Source of the DNA: Fragilaria crotonensis | Lineage: Eukaryota > Bacillariophyta > Fragilariophyceae > Fragilariales > Fragilariaceae | Length of the DNA: 64,000 nt | Direction: 5' to 3' | NCBI GenBank assembly: GCA_022925895.1 | Contig: JAKSYS010000093.1 | Coordinates: 62,001 to 126,000, forward strand | Part shown: positions 1-11,316 of the stretch, one piece after another | Position numbering within the stretch: the first letter of the stretch is position 1 | Layout: each line of letters starts with the position of its first letter | The notes under the pieces: model-generated | Seen by the model: the letters and a program-made list of their open reading frames with translations, nothing else | Databases searched by the model: none | What the model was told of the DNA's origin: nothing | Position numbers and translations under genes: made by a program

Positions 1-692
1 TCCCAACTTATTGCCACGCCATGGGTAAGCTTCACGGCGAGTCCATGAAAGTTATTCCCGGCCTCGTCAACCCCAACCACATTGGGCATTACAAAATACC
101 AATTTTTAGCTGCACCCGGAATCGTTTCGGTCCAAACGCTGAACCCAGGTGAGGCATCCCAAACATCAAAATGGGAAGCGTTCATGAGGCTGACACTCAT
201 GTCAATGGAGAAGCCCACACGAAGAAAGTGGCCATCGCCATCCATGGGTGGAACTGGGGGGATGCCTGAATTGGCCTCTAGCTCTTGGATCATCGTGAGA
301 ACGTCAGGGAAACAATGCCTCCCCACAATCAAAAGACTCTGAACAAACTCTTGCAGAACTGGCTCGGGGACCAACAAATTGGTTGTGTACACACTTATTC
401 CCACCCCATCACGGTGAATGCGAGTCCCAATTGGATGCATCGCACCGAAGTCCCCCCTTGAATTCCTTGCCTTTCCATCCGGACGTTTATTTGCCACCAT
501 GGTGTTGTGCAAGTTAATCTTGTCCAATGCCCCACTCAGCGCAGCCTTGGTTGCACAATCAGGGGATGACAGGACATTCCTGATCAGAATCAACGTCTTC
601 CGGCTTTTCAGGCTGCACGAGTATGCAAGCTCAACAATGAAGTCCCCGGGTCGTTTGCGGCATTCCTCGGGAACAATCCCGCAACAACACCA
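1..692 (-). CDS. Unrecognised conserved-looking protein, 3' part runs off the left edge
   Basis: The minus strand is open without a stop for about 225 codons, from near 692 to the window edge. The reading has normal protein composition, with stretches such as DFGAMHPIGTRIHRDG, FSIDMSVSLMNASHFDVWD and HGLAVKLTHGVA. An in-frame TGA lies just upstream, at about 703-705, and no good Met lies at the upstream end. The piece is therefore probably an internal or last exon with an acceptor near 692. I do not recognise the family well enough to name it; His- and Asp-rich motifs followed by beta-rich sequence could fit an oxygenase-like fold, but that is a guess. Similar proteins may travel with mobile DNA in diatoms. 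The plus-strand reading frames over this stretch are shadows. Confidence 0.55.
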
Positions 693-749
693 CTTACAAC
701 ATGATCATCGACAGCGCTTCCGTCATCACAAAAGATGAGGCTGCACGAG

Positions 750-1058
750 GCTGCTACCGGTTCGGGCGGAAAAACGAACAATCCCTGGCAACCCACTCCA
801 CAGTTGTGGCAGAGCGTGATCGATTGGGAAAGCAAGCTGTCACGTCCAAGGGTGCTGCCGGTTCGTACGAAAAAACAAGCAATCCCTGACAACCCACTCC
901 ACAGTTATGGCAGAGCGTGATCGATCGGGAAAGCAAGCTGTCACGTCCAAGGGTGCTGCCGGTTCGTACGAAAAAACAAGCAATCCTTGACGACTCACTC
1001 CACAGTTATGGCAGAGCGTGATCGATCGGGAAAGCAAGCTGTCACGTCCGAGGATGCT
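750..1058. repeat. 101-bp tandem repeat, about three copies
   Basis: The block containing CCGGTTCG, GAAAAAAC, CTCCACAGTTATGGCAGAGC and AAGCAAGCTGTCACGTCC recurs with its CCGGTTCG landmark at 757, 858 and 959, an exact 101-bp period. Copies 2 and 3 are nearly identical; copy 1 is more diverged and the last unit decays after about 1,050. Because 101 is not a multiple of 3, the repeat does not preserve a reading frame, so the small frames over it are probably not genes. Confidence 0.85.
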
Positions 1059-1425
1059 ACAGGCGGCAGATCCTTCGATTGTACATACAGAAACGACGAG
1101 GAGGGTGCTTGTTTGGTGGGTCACAACAAAGGATGATCAACAGCAGAAGCAATAACAATGAGGTATCGTAGTGTTTCAGGCAAAAATGAAATGAAATGAA
1201 TGTCAGATCAGCAATGCAAAATCTCACGAAATAAATGTATCGATATACAGATATACACATCGTAATACATGCATTGACTTGGATGGGGAACAATGCCGAT
1301 TTGGCTGGCGCGCAATGCCGGTTTGAATGTTACACATACAAATTTTTTGATTTTTGTTTTCGACGGATGAGCAAGATTCCTATGATGTCACGATGACGAA
1401 AAATAGGTGACAGTTAATCGGATCC
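1059..1425. other. Non-coding spacer before the duplication
   Basis: No supported gene. The sequence is AT-rich with short simple-sequence patches (AAATGAAATGAAATGAA near 1,185; TATCGATATACAGATATACA near 1,240). It ends abruptly at the GGATCC just before the GAGCCAT array, which is the left edge of the duplicated segment. Confidence 0.6.
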
Positions 1426-1511
1426 GAGCCATGAGCCATGAGCCATGAGCCATGAGCCATGAGCCATGAGCCATGAGCCATGAGCCATAAGCCATGAGCC
1501 ATAAGCCATGA
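1426..1511. repeat. (GAGCCAT)n heptamer minisatellite, short copy
   Basis: About 12 head-to-tail units of GAGCCAT, including two GCCATAA variants, end in GAGGGCATGAG. The same array, with 45 perfect units, stands at the matching place at 10,471. The right flank is shared with that locus and the left flank is not, so the array marks the duplication boundary. Confidence 0.95.
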
Positions 1512-2002
1512 GGGCATGAGTCTCATTTCAACAGAAGTCTGAAGGGCACAAGCACGTTTAGTACTGTATGGTAAAAGTGGTACGGGGTACTGTTGCCTAA
1601 GGGTATCGATTAGAATGCAAGGAAATGACGTCAAGGATGACATCACAGTACTGAACCTTTCACGTACTACCTACGTTGATACAGTACTCCAGTAAGACAG
1701 TAACATAGGGAGAGCATGATGATTGGTACGGCTTGACATCATTTCCTTGCATTCTATAATCGGATCCATGCATACTCATATAGTAGTATGTGTCATATAC
1801 GTTTATGACTTGGTGGAAGCTGGTTCTGCAGTACTTGTACACTTGTGCTACTGTAGTACTACAGTACTTCTGATACTTCTAGATTTTGACTCGTGGCTCG
1901 CTCCCACAGACGCAATGTAATTGATCTTGATTGTTCATGGATTCCTGGTGCAATTGTTAACTCTCAGTCCTTGATTGACATTTATTTCCCTCTGGTGACA
2001 TA
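1512..2002. promoter_or_regulatory. Upstream region of the STAND ATPase gene, copy 1
   Basis: A 490-bp non-coding stretch between the heptamer array and the ATPase start codon, shared with 10,788-11,316. It is rich in AGTACT/GTAC palindromes. A short inverted match (TAGAATGCAAGGAAATGA near 1,612 and TCATTTCCTTGCATTCTA near 1,738) could form a large stem. No core promoter element can be named with confidence. Copy 2 has a few extra bases (TGTTCG) just before the ATG. Confidence 0.35.
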
Positions 2003-5000
2003 ATGGCAACTTATGACGAAAACAAGCCTGAGTATACCTCGGTTGTTCTTGGCAACCACGATCAGGAAGGACAGAGTACTGGTACTATCATTGATTCGTG
2101 TTCACAGAATTCATTGAACTGCACGCAAATCAATGAGAGCAAGGTCGTACAAATCGAATTGAACGAAGAAAAAAGCAAGGAACAACATATGCAACACGTT
2201 GAAACTACAAATGAATGTGTTTCTAAGCCGCTGAAGCGATGTTCACGTCTTTACGGACGAGAGAAAGAACAGCAGCAGCTCCTAGACGCCTATCGCGCTT
2301 CACAAAGTTCGACTGAATCCAGATCTGTCGTTGCCATAATCAAGGGAAGCGCAGGATCTGGAAAGACAGCATTGGCTCACAGTCTCAAGGAACAGCTTCG
2401 AATGGATAACGGGAGCATGATTCCTTGGTCTTGCGATCGACAATCTATTCTTCGGATCGGCGCGGGATTTTCTGTGGCACTCAGAAACTGGGTGGACGAC
2501 ATGCTATCGTTAAGCGACAAGGATCTTGCGGTGTGGAAACTACAAATTATGAAACCATTCGATTCCTTCGAACTCGGTATTCTTGTCAAACATTTCCCGC
2601 GTCTCAAATCTCTATTCAATCCCGATGACTACGCCACTGACCAATATCAGGAGTATCGTTATGACTGGAGTACGATAAATACGCTTATGAATGCTTCATG
2701 TTCCTTGGACTTTCCGCTGGTTTTTCTCATGGACGACTTTCACTGGGCGGATCCGGCCTCCTTTCGATGGTTATTCGAACACAGGGAGATGGAAAGCAAG
2801 GGGTCATTTTTCATCTTCACTTACAACAGCGATGTAGTAGAAGACGAGGCGAGCTGGTGGTTTCAAGAACTGCAAGGTTTGACAAATGCAGGCTTTGATA
2901 TTGTTGAGATTTCCCTGCATAATTTGGACGAGGATGCAACACAATCTATTGTCAGCGATGTGCTAGAAGTTGGAAACGAGGCCATTACGCATATCAGTGA
3001 TTGGGTGCACCAGCAAACTATGGGAAACCCATTATACGTGGAGGAGTTACTCAATGAAGTGCGCGCCAGAGAAATAATTACCCCCGATACCGACGCTGGA
3101 TCGTGGACTTTTCAGAAAGACAAGGCTTTGGATCGCTCTGGAGGATGCACAACAGTCTGTGAGTATTTGGCAAGGAGACTCACCGAAGTGTCCAAACCCA
3201 CTCTGGAAGTGCTCAAAGTTGCCGCGTGCATGGGATTGCGCTTCGATACAAAACTCGTATCATCGGCAATGTCAGGCTCCGCGATTCCCTATCTCATCAT
3301 GGCCAAGGAAGCAGGCATTCTGACCGTCCATGAGCTGTACAAGGGCTCGCAATCATCCACATCGGAAAAAGTCACTGGATCGCCTCCAGCCTTGCAATTT
3401 ATGCACAATAGCATGCATGAGGCTATGCTTCGTGTCGTCGGCGGTCGCAAAGAACAAGAATATCTGCATTTGTCGATCGGTCGTAAGCTAATCCTAAATC
3501 TAAGCGACAAGGAATTGAAGAATGACCTCTTGATGGTGGTGGAACAAGTTATCAAGGGCGCTTCTTGTATCAAGGAACAGGAAAAGTGTCGACTTGCGCA
3601 GTACGCCCTTGAGGCAGCGCGAAAGCTGTCAAATTGACCAGCTTTGAGTCGGCCAAGAAAATTATAAGCTTCGCTATAAGCCTGCTGCGCCAGAGAAGCT
3701 GGAGAGATGACTACGATTTGACACTTGCAGTGTATGACGCCGGAGCTGAAATTGCCTATGCAAGCGGGGACTTTGAAGACGTGGAACATATGGTTGCAGA
3801 GGTGTTACGGGGTGGTCGGACCTTTGAGGACAAACTCCAAGCTCATTTGACGAAAGTGTATGCACTCGGATCCGTGAATCGCACTCCAGAAGCTATTGCA
3901 CTGGGCTTAGATTTATTGAACCAACTTGGCGAAAGTTTTCCAACAGATCCGAGGAGACACCATGTTTGGTACGCAATTGTCAAAACACGATATTTGTTGC
4001 ATGGGAAATCAGATGAGATGATACTTCGATTGTCCACAATGACGAACAGTCGAGCGGTATCCGCAATGCAAATCATGAACGTTATTTTCGCCAGCGCCTA
4101 TCTTCATACGCCAATGCTTGCTCCGTTGCTTGCGATTCGAATGGTACAGCTCAGTCTGGAGTACGGGTTATGTGCTGTCTCAAGCGTTGCTTTCAGCGTT
4201 TATGGGATGCTGCTGGTCAGCAAAAATCGAGAGTCAAGAAGGAACAAGAATGGGCGAACTCAGTTTCAAGATATTAGATCGGTTCCAAGCAAAGGCTTGG
4301 CTTCACGTGTTCATGCTGCTTTCTATGGCGGCATCCACGGATGGACAAGACCTCATCAAATGGCGTTCGAACCATTGCTCCGTGGATACAGAGTTGGATT
4401 GGAGACTGGTGACATAGAGGTACGCACACCCTGCAAGTCGCGTTTAAGTTTTTTGTGCGAACACGAATAACGTCTCAAATAACACTCCACCAGATGGCGT
4501 TGATGAACGCCTTGTTGTACCTCTACTTTTCGTTTGAGTCTGGGAAGCCGCTGAAGCAACTCGAAGAGGAGCACCAGCGGTATATTATCAGTGTCGTTAA
4601 TAAGCACAAAAACGCTACGATTCTGATGATCAATCCACTGTTTTCGACGGTGCGCGTGTTGATTGGAGAGGCGTCGGAGTTGGAGCACGAAGCAGGTCAC
4701 AACAAATTGAATTGGGTCGAAGCACAAAGAATCGTCTTGGCTGTCATTTTTTGTGATTACAAGGAAGCCGTTCGTTTAGGTCGTGTTTTCCAGGAATATC
4801 CTTACGAGGGATACGATATGGCTGTGCTCTACTTGTTCCTTGGAATCGCGAATGTAGCTCTCTTCAAGGCAAAGGGGATGAGAAATCAACGACTGCGTAT
4901 TACAGCCCGCCACTGCCTAAAAAAGATCGATCGTATATGTCCATCAACAACTGACTACTGCCTGGGTAAACTGACTTTGCTTCAAGCCGAAGTATCGTCC

Positions 5001-5251
5001 CTATCGTCGCGACGTCATGTGGAGACGGTTCGAAAATATCTGATTGCGATTTCTTTGGCTGATTCCTCGAATAATCACTTTGAAAGGGCAGTTGCCCATG
5101 AACGATATGGGGGTATCTTGCTGAGCGAGGCGACTTGTCGTCTTCTCTTACCCACCTTCGACACGCGTGTTCATCGTATCAAGAGTGGAACGCTTACCGC
5201 AAAGTTGAAGTGCTACAAGAAGACATCAGCAAGATCGCCGTGGTGTCGTAG
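2003..5251 (+). pseudogene. STAND/AAA_16 ATPase with TPR-like C-terminus, frame-broken copy 1
   Basis: This is the near-identical first copy of the intact gene at 11,317-14,570. The Walker A (GSAGSGKT), Walker B (LVFLMDDFHWADP) and GNPLYVEELL motifs are all intact in the first open stretch (2,003-3,637). The reading is then broken by one-base losses relative to copy 2: GAAAAG to GAAAG near 3,624; two losses near 4,221-4,237 and one near 4,301, which together restore frame; and GGGAGG to GGGGG near 5,109, which shifts the last 47 codons. The 74-bp intron at 4,420-4,493 keeps GT and AG. Translated as is, the product would stop after 544 residues, keeping the ATPase domain and losing the helical repeats. 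All differences are small and several lie in homopolymers, so sequencing error is a live alternative to true pseudogenisation. It faces the metallopeptidase copy at 6,592-9,678. Confidence 0.8.
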
Positions 5252-6591
5252 TTGCTCAACTGTTATGCACCTGTTCGCCTCGACTTGTTAAACACGAGAA
5301 ATGCGAGAACACCTAGGAAGCACGGCCTTAAGCCTCTGGCGTGATTTTTCCACCAGCAGGGACACCGACGAAAAAAACCGGCATGCTACGTGAATCTTTT
5401 ATCATTTCGGAATTTAACAACTTCGCTGCCTGATTGTGTCAGACCGATGTAATTGCTCAAAAGGATCCGCGTCTCTCCCGAAGGAATCCGTATCTTTGTG
5501 CGTCCTCTGATTCCTTGCTTTTACGGCATAAAGAACTTCGCAAAAAATGGTTCCAACACTGTACGACAGAGTGGCGACGAATCCAAGTTGATGCCATGCG
5601 GATGTGAGCGACAGTGGCAATGCAACAGGTTAATACCGGCGATAAGATTACTCTCGCTATCAAGTCTGCTGAAGATTGGACGTAAGCAACGATTTCATCG
5701 ATAGCGTTGATGGCTTTATTTCAGGAACTGTGAAGGACTGTTTGCGCAGTGTCGTGCCGAGTGTCGAGATCAATTTATTTGAATTGAGACAGAACTGCAG
5801 TTGAGAATGCCACCACCATCAATACGAAGGGTGAATTTGTTTTCTTATTTTGAGCGGCGCACGTCCCCATCCAAGGCGATGAATCCTTCGTTTTACCCTC
5901 TAGACAACGATTAGCGACGATGACGCAGACGATGCTGCGACACATGTGGACGATCACATCAACGTTGTTCTTGCGACTGACTAATCGGCTTCGAACAACT
6001 CGATCCGCTGCTGGGGCTGTGAAGAATGACAAAAGCGTTTCCATTTCTGTGACGTGCGTCACCGTCTTAACCTAAGGTATTGCCAAACTTGTGCAACCAA
6101 GCCGCATCGACGACCAAGCGACGACGGCCCTTTCGTTATAAGCATCACTAGCGGTTGTCAATACTTGCGAGAAAGTGAACATGAGTAGAGTACCTGCGAA
6201 CGCCTTACTCATTTTCTATCATTGCTATTGCATGGAGTTTAATCATGGGTCGATACAGGTCTGGCACAGTGGATCGGCGCGCAATATCCTGCATGACTAC
6301 AAATACTTCAATGTTGGCGCTCCTTTAGGCTGATGCTTGTGTAAGAATACGAAATGAGATTGAATCCCCTAGCAGTCACCGCTATAAGTTATCCATGTCG
6401 GTCCTGCCCTGCTGCTGCCTTCGACGGAGGTTTAAGGTCGAACTGTGAGCTGTGTCGGCGAATGTACACTTTGGATCCGAAATCCATTCACGAAAGGCTG
6501 AAGTGCCATTGTAATCTGTCTACGCATTTAAAGGCAACACTTTAGAAAGGTGTCATAGCTACTTGGCGTTAGCCAACCTAAAACTGGGCGA
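5252..6591. other. Spacer between the convergent gene pair, copy 1
   Basis: 1.3 kb between the stop codons of two tail-to-tail genes. It is about 98-99% identical to 14,571-15,911. No complete gene is supported. Short open stretches exist on both strands (for example a 95-codon minus-strand frame at 5,775-6,062, and plus-strand coding-like pieces near 5,450-5,600 and 5,870-6,075 split by stops). They occur in both copies, but the whole duplicon is equally conserved, so this is not evidence of function. Confidence 0.5.
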
Positions 6592-9500
6592 TCACTTGAC
6601 AAATATTGGATCCAAGCAAAGTCTTCCGCCATCCGGATCATTCGGATCATCAAGACACGTGCAGTCAGAAGTGAACCATCCCTTGGCGGATGAGCTGTCA
6701 AACTGAACGATACCGAATGACTTACGAGCAGGAACTGAAACGCTCTTTCCAGACGGAACAATCTTGAGGATATCAACTTTGTATTTGTATCCGTAGTTTG
6801 GGAGTGGCGTAATCTTCTCATCTATTTCCAAGCTCCTGCCGCCAGAGTAGTCGACAGGTGGTGTCGGCATGACCAATATGTGCATTGTCACAGGACCATT
6901 GGATCCAGTCTTGATGTATCGAGTCGAAGGATTCTTGCCCTTGATCTTCCAATACTGACGCAATCCCGTTCTCTCGTTGTGGAGAACCACCATGCTATTG
7001 TAAAATCGGGTGTCACTATCACAGCCTCTGTGCTGGTCAACAATTCGCGATGGACTGACGTTGGGATCGAACCCCATACCGTCATCCCAGCGGATTGTGA
7101 TACCAATAACCCTGTTGGCCGCGACATTCGATGACGTCAAACAGTTCCAAGAGAACGGAGATGGCCTAAACACGTCTGGGCCGCGAACGAACACGCCGTT
7201 CGTGCCTCGTGTCGCGTCAATCAGTGCTTGAGATTTGCGCCCTCAAGACTTGTGCCAGGAGGAACGAGATCCATGCACAATGGGTCAAAGTCAGCTTCTC
7301 GACTCTCTTCATGAGCGCGCCATTCTTGAAGTCCCAAGTTCGAAAGTGCGATGCGAAGATAATCCACGCGTCACCGAGATCAATGTCGTTATTTGAAGAA
7401 GTATTCTAAGCACAAACAGCTTTCCTTGCCAGAATCCTTCCACAGTCTTGTCGATGGAGAACATTTGACCATGCAGATGCGGCAAACCGGCATGTTCGGA
7501 TAGAAACCACCACAGCAGCCAAGTTCCATAATAGTGACCACCGCGAACGTTGTCATGTAGACTCAAGACAGATTGAAAATGTGAGGGTTCTTGTCCGCGC
7601 TCTTGCACTATCCGTCTCCAAGCTCAGTGGCCATGCAGGCGCTATGCAACGGACGCCATGTAGGAATTCCTGGGAAAGTAAAGACTGCAGCAAATTCAGC
7701 TGAGCTTTCCCAGCCAGCCGCTCGGTGCTGCACCGTAGGTGTTTACCATCATGCTATGAAATTCATGATACGCCTCGTGAACAAATAGCCATACCCATCG
7801 AAACCTCCATTTTTGTACAGGGTCCCTAGATCAAAAAGCATCGGCGGCGCCACCATACCTCTCCATGTAGTATTCAACTGTCCATTTAGGAACCACGCCT
7901 TCAGCATAGAGCAGGTAGCTCCAGTAGTTGTTGCTTTGATGGATGTATCTGCAGGGATTGTTGAAGGTTTTCTCGGACCATTCCGGAACTTCGTCAACGG
8001 AGAACATACGGTACGGATCCAAAACAAATGCAATCATATCGTTCTCAAAGTAGTGCCGTTCCCATTGATAGGACTGCAGTTTCGCATGCTGGTACTTCTC
8101 TTCATCAAAGAATCCTTCAGGCACATCAACATACTCCCCGTCGTTGAGTGGGTCCTTCTCCGGTCGCATCCATAATGTGGCAAACGGTCCGCTCGCGTAG
8201 GTCTGAACGCCTCCGGGAGGAACAGGACCATAGCGCATCGGATCGAAATTATGCATTCTGCTTGCAAAGAGAGTGCTGATATCTTCGTTCTTCTTGATTG
8301 TCGCCGCATCGTTTGGACCTGCGCAGCGAGCACCAACTTCTTGTACTAGACTGAGCGAGGCCTTTCCTCCGTAGACCCGAGCATCAAACATCTCCCCACT
8401 GAAGGAACCGAGAATCAACGATGAACTTGCGGATGGGGGGCTCGTCTCCTGGCTGATTACTCGACGAATGGAGACTCCAGCAACGTACAATGCATCAGGC
8501 GAAATGGCAATTTGGGTACATGTCCACATCTTGAGCTTTTTCGGTAGGTTGTATGCCCTGCCATTGATGCTAATAACATGAGTGTTACCCGATGTGTTGA
8601 TGCTTATTCGCAAACCAAGTCCATTCCAGAGCATTCCCACAAGTGGAACATCCATGTACACATAATGCAGTTTGAAGAAGACGCTCTTCGAGCTCTTTTT
8701 CATCACTGGATTATTCGAGGCAAAAACGTACTTCAGTTGGCGACCAGTGAAGTCGACCTTGGAGATGAAGAAGGTATCATCCTGCGGGTGCTTCGGGTTC
8801 TGAACGGTGGGATATTTGTAGGACTCCGAGTATGTGACTAGCTTGGAGTTGGACGAAATATCACGAGCAGTCACTGAGATTGGGGCGTGGAACAGGACTC
8901 CAGCACTTGTACCTCCTTGAAAATCCTCGGTGTTGCAAACACAGGTTCCGATCTGCAAACACTTGGCGATAGGGTCAACGCGGCACTTTCCATTTCGTTG
9001 TCCTTGTGTGAGAAAGATCCACTGGCAATCCTCGCGACTCTCGTTGGTGCAGTCCGCATAATTTGTCTTGGAGGAGCAAATTGCTTCTGAAGTACCAAAC
9101 TCTATACGCGGGGAAGTGAACACAGATGTTGGGGTAAATGGATCAACTTCGGGGTACCATCGGTGATACACGCATGATGTTGGAGCTGGGGTTGGAGATG
9201 CAGGAGGAACGGTCGGGGTGGGTTTCACCTCCTTTGGAAGTCGTGACATAAACGTGACAGTTTGATCAAAATCATTGATATCGTCGAGACGAGCAATCAA
9301 ATTCGACGGCGAATAATCAAACGGTCCGCTGGTACCGTACACCAGCACCACGTATCCGCCCACATTTATCCCATCGCCAAACTGATCGAAGACTCTAAGC
9401 ACGTACTCCGTTCCTTCGACGACGTCGATGTGATGCAGCGCCAGTTGGTACTGATCTGTGTAGAAACCGAACCCTCTCGAGTCAACCATCGTCTCATCGA

Positions 9501-9678
9501 CCTGTCGGAGCTCCCAAGCTGTCTCCGCAGGTGCCCAATCAAGCTTGAGGATGAGAGTCACGGTTGTCATTCTCTGGAGGGATCTCGACGTATCCGCGTA
9601 AGTTGATTTGTCAAGGCTCCTGGAATCAACCAGCGTACAAAGCAGGCATAGGCTTAGGATGACCAGCTTGATCATCAT
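6592..9678 (-). pseudogene. Secreted putative zinc metallopeptidase, frame-broken copy 1
   Basis: Degraded copy of the intact gene at 15,912-19,025. The N-terminal 600 codons (7,831-9,678) and the C-terminal 200 codons (6,592-7,194) are open; between about 7,200 and 8,300 there are many 1-4 base losses compared with copy 2. One falls at about 7,782, just upstream of the HEAYH zinc motif, and another removes bases from the GWLQESSAEF segment that should hold the third zinc ligand, so the peptidase centre cannot be made. The signal peptide and first 160 residues are open but have diverged more than the rest (for example the Asp/Gly-rich tip of the first domain and the segment after the Pro/Thr linker). 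The differences cluster in one kilobase and are nearly all deletions, which may mean locally poor consensus quality rather than age. It lies convergent to the ATPase copy 1. Confidence 0.78.
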
Positions 9679-10470
9679 GACTGACGACGGAATTGCACCC
9701 AGTGCCTTCGTTATTCAGCCGAAAGGAAAGGGATCACAAGAATTGCCAATGCTTTAAGTTAACTGTCGTGAGAGAAAATGAGCCCGAATTGTCGCAGGAT
9801 TAGGAATGGTTCAAGTGCGCAATAAAGGTTCGTTCGATGACTACCGGTGTGTGTCTGAAATGTTCGTGGTTGAAAAACAAGAGTCCGATCTGCATGTTCA
9901 GATTTTCTCGCTGGCTGTTCTGCATTACGCCATTTACTGTGCACGAGTGTCTAGTCCGACAAAATGAGGCTGCAATATGAGTGAAAGTGAACTATACGAG
10001 CTGGTACCAACGCGTATAGAATGGACCAAACGAACGTCTCAAAATATTAGTGTGACAGTACCTGGTACCACCTATTAATAAAGGGTGTAGCGTGTATGTA
10101 GCATGTATCATCGTAGCATCGACCATCGGGAATCACGAGGTTGGCCATGTATTTCCCAGTCAGTTGTGATAAATGTTTTGAATTCTGCTTTTCTTCTTGC
10201 GTCTTGCGTCCCACCAGTAGTTAAAAACTCCAGTACATGGCTTTATTGGCTGCATTCCACCTGTACTCTATACTCTATACCATGTACGAGGGCTGAGCAA
10301 AGACTCCGAGAATGATGTGTTCTTTTGCGAATATTTGTAATCTGGTCCTGCAGCATCGCAGTTTCCTGATATATTCAAAAAAACGCATTGAAACTTTAAG
10401 AGCTGAATGGTTTGGTGTGTAAATGTGAAACGTGAGACCTTTTACTGGAATTGTACGATAGGTCAATAAT
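9679..10470. other. Junction spacer between duplication copies
   Basis: The first about 75 bases still match the sequence upstream of the copy-2 peptidase; the rest is unique in the window. No supported gene. It separates the start of peptidase copy 1 (leftward) from ATPase copy 2 (rightward) and so could hold divergent promoters. Confidence 0.55.
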
Positions 10471-10787
10471 AGCCATGAGCCATGAGCCATGAGCCATGAG
10501 CCATGAGCCATGAGCCATGAGCCATGAGCCATGAGCCATGAGCCATGAGCCATGAGCCATGAGCCATGAGCCATGAGCCATGAGCCATGAGCCATGAGCC
10601 ATGAGCCATGAGCCATGAGCCATGAGCCATGAGCCATGAGCCATGAGCCATGAGCCATGAGCCATGAGCCATGAGCCATGAGCCATGAGCCATGAGCCAT
10701 GAGCCATGAGCCATGAGCCATGAGCCATGAGCCATGAGCCATGAGCCATGAGCCATGAGCCATGAGCCATGAGCCATGAGCCATGAG
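10471..10787. repeat. (GAGCCAT)n heptamer minisatellite, long copy
   Basis: About 45 essentially perfect GAGCCAT units in 317 bp, ending in the same GAGGGCATGAGTCTCATTTC junction as the short array at 1,426. On the minus strand the unit has no stop in any frame and gives the seven-residue period MAHGSWL, which creates three overlapping spurious open frames. The array is much more homogeneous than copy 1, so it has expanded or been homogenised since the duplication. Confidence 0.97.
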
Positions 10788-11316
10788 GGCATGAGTCTCA
10801 TTTCAACAGAAGTCTGGAATGGCACAAGCACGTTTAGTACCGTATGGTAAAAGTGGTACGGGGTACTGTTGCCTACGGGTATCGATTAGAATGCAAGGAA
10901 ATGACGTCAAGGATGACATCACAGTACTGAACCTTTCACGTACTACTTACGTTGATACAGTACTCCAGTAAGACAGTAACATAGGGAGAGCATGATGATT
11001 GGTACAAGTACATCATATATGCAGATACGGCTTGACATCATTTCCTTGCATTCTATCTAATCGGATCCATGCATATGTCATGCATACTCATATACTCCTA
11101 CGTTCATGACTTGGTGGAAGGTGGTTCTGCAGTACTTGTACTGTACACTTTTGCTACTGTAGTACTACAGTACTTCTCATACTTTTAGATTTTGACTCGT
11201 GGCTCGCTCCCACAGACGCAATGTAATTGATCTTGATTGTTCATGGATTCCTGGTGCAATTGTTAAGTCTCAGTCCTTGATTGACATTTATTTCCCTCTG
11301 GTGACTGTTCGTCATA
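10788..11316. promoter_or_regulatory. Upstream region of the STAND ATPase gene, copy 2
   Basis: Matches 1,512-2,002 with small insertions near 11,005-11,025, 11,075 and 11,300. It is GTAC-rich like copy 1. The TAGAATGCAAGGAAATGA stem arm near 10,887 and its complement near 11,037 are both kept. No named promoter element can be defended. Confidence 0.35.

Larger units (their letters stand above)
1426..9755. repeat. Segmental tandem duplication, copy 1
   Basis: From the GAGCCAT array to about 9,755 this segment is near-identical to 10,471-19,100, in coding and non-coding parts alike. It includes the 1,512-2,002 upstream region, a 74-bp intron and the 1.3-kb intergenic spacer. Equivalent points are offset by about 9,314-9,347 bp. 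Similarity fades after the shared CAGTGCCTTCGTTATTCAG near 9,700. Copy 1 differs mainly by many 1-4 bp losses that break both of its genes; relative to copy 2 it also lacks about 30 bp near 11,000 and 11,290. Confidence 0.93.

Noticed and set aside
10471-10787. Possible CRISPR-like array
   Set aside because: Units are 7 bp, contiguous and without spacers; the genome is clearly eukaryotic.
10275-10831. Three overlapping minus-strand open frames of MAHGSWL repeats
   Set aside because: They are a by-product of the stop-free 7-bp unit on that strand; no signal peptide, domain or flanking coding sequence supports a protein.
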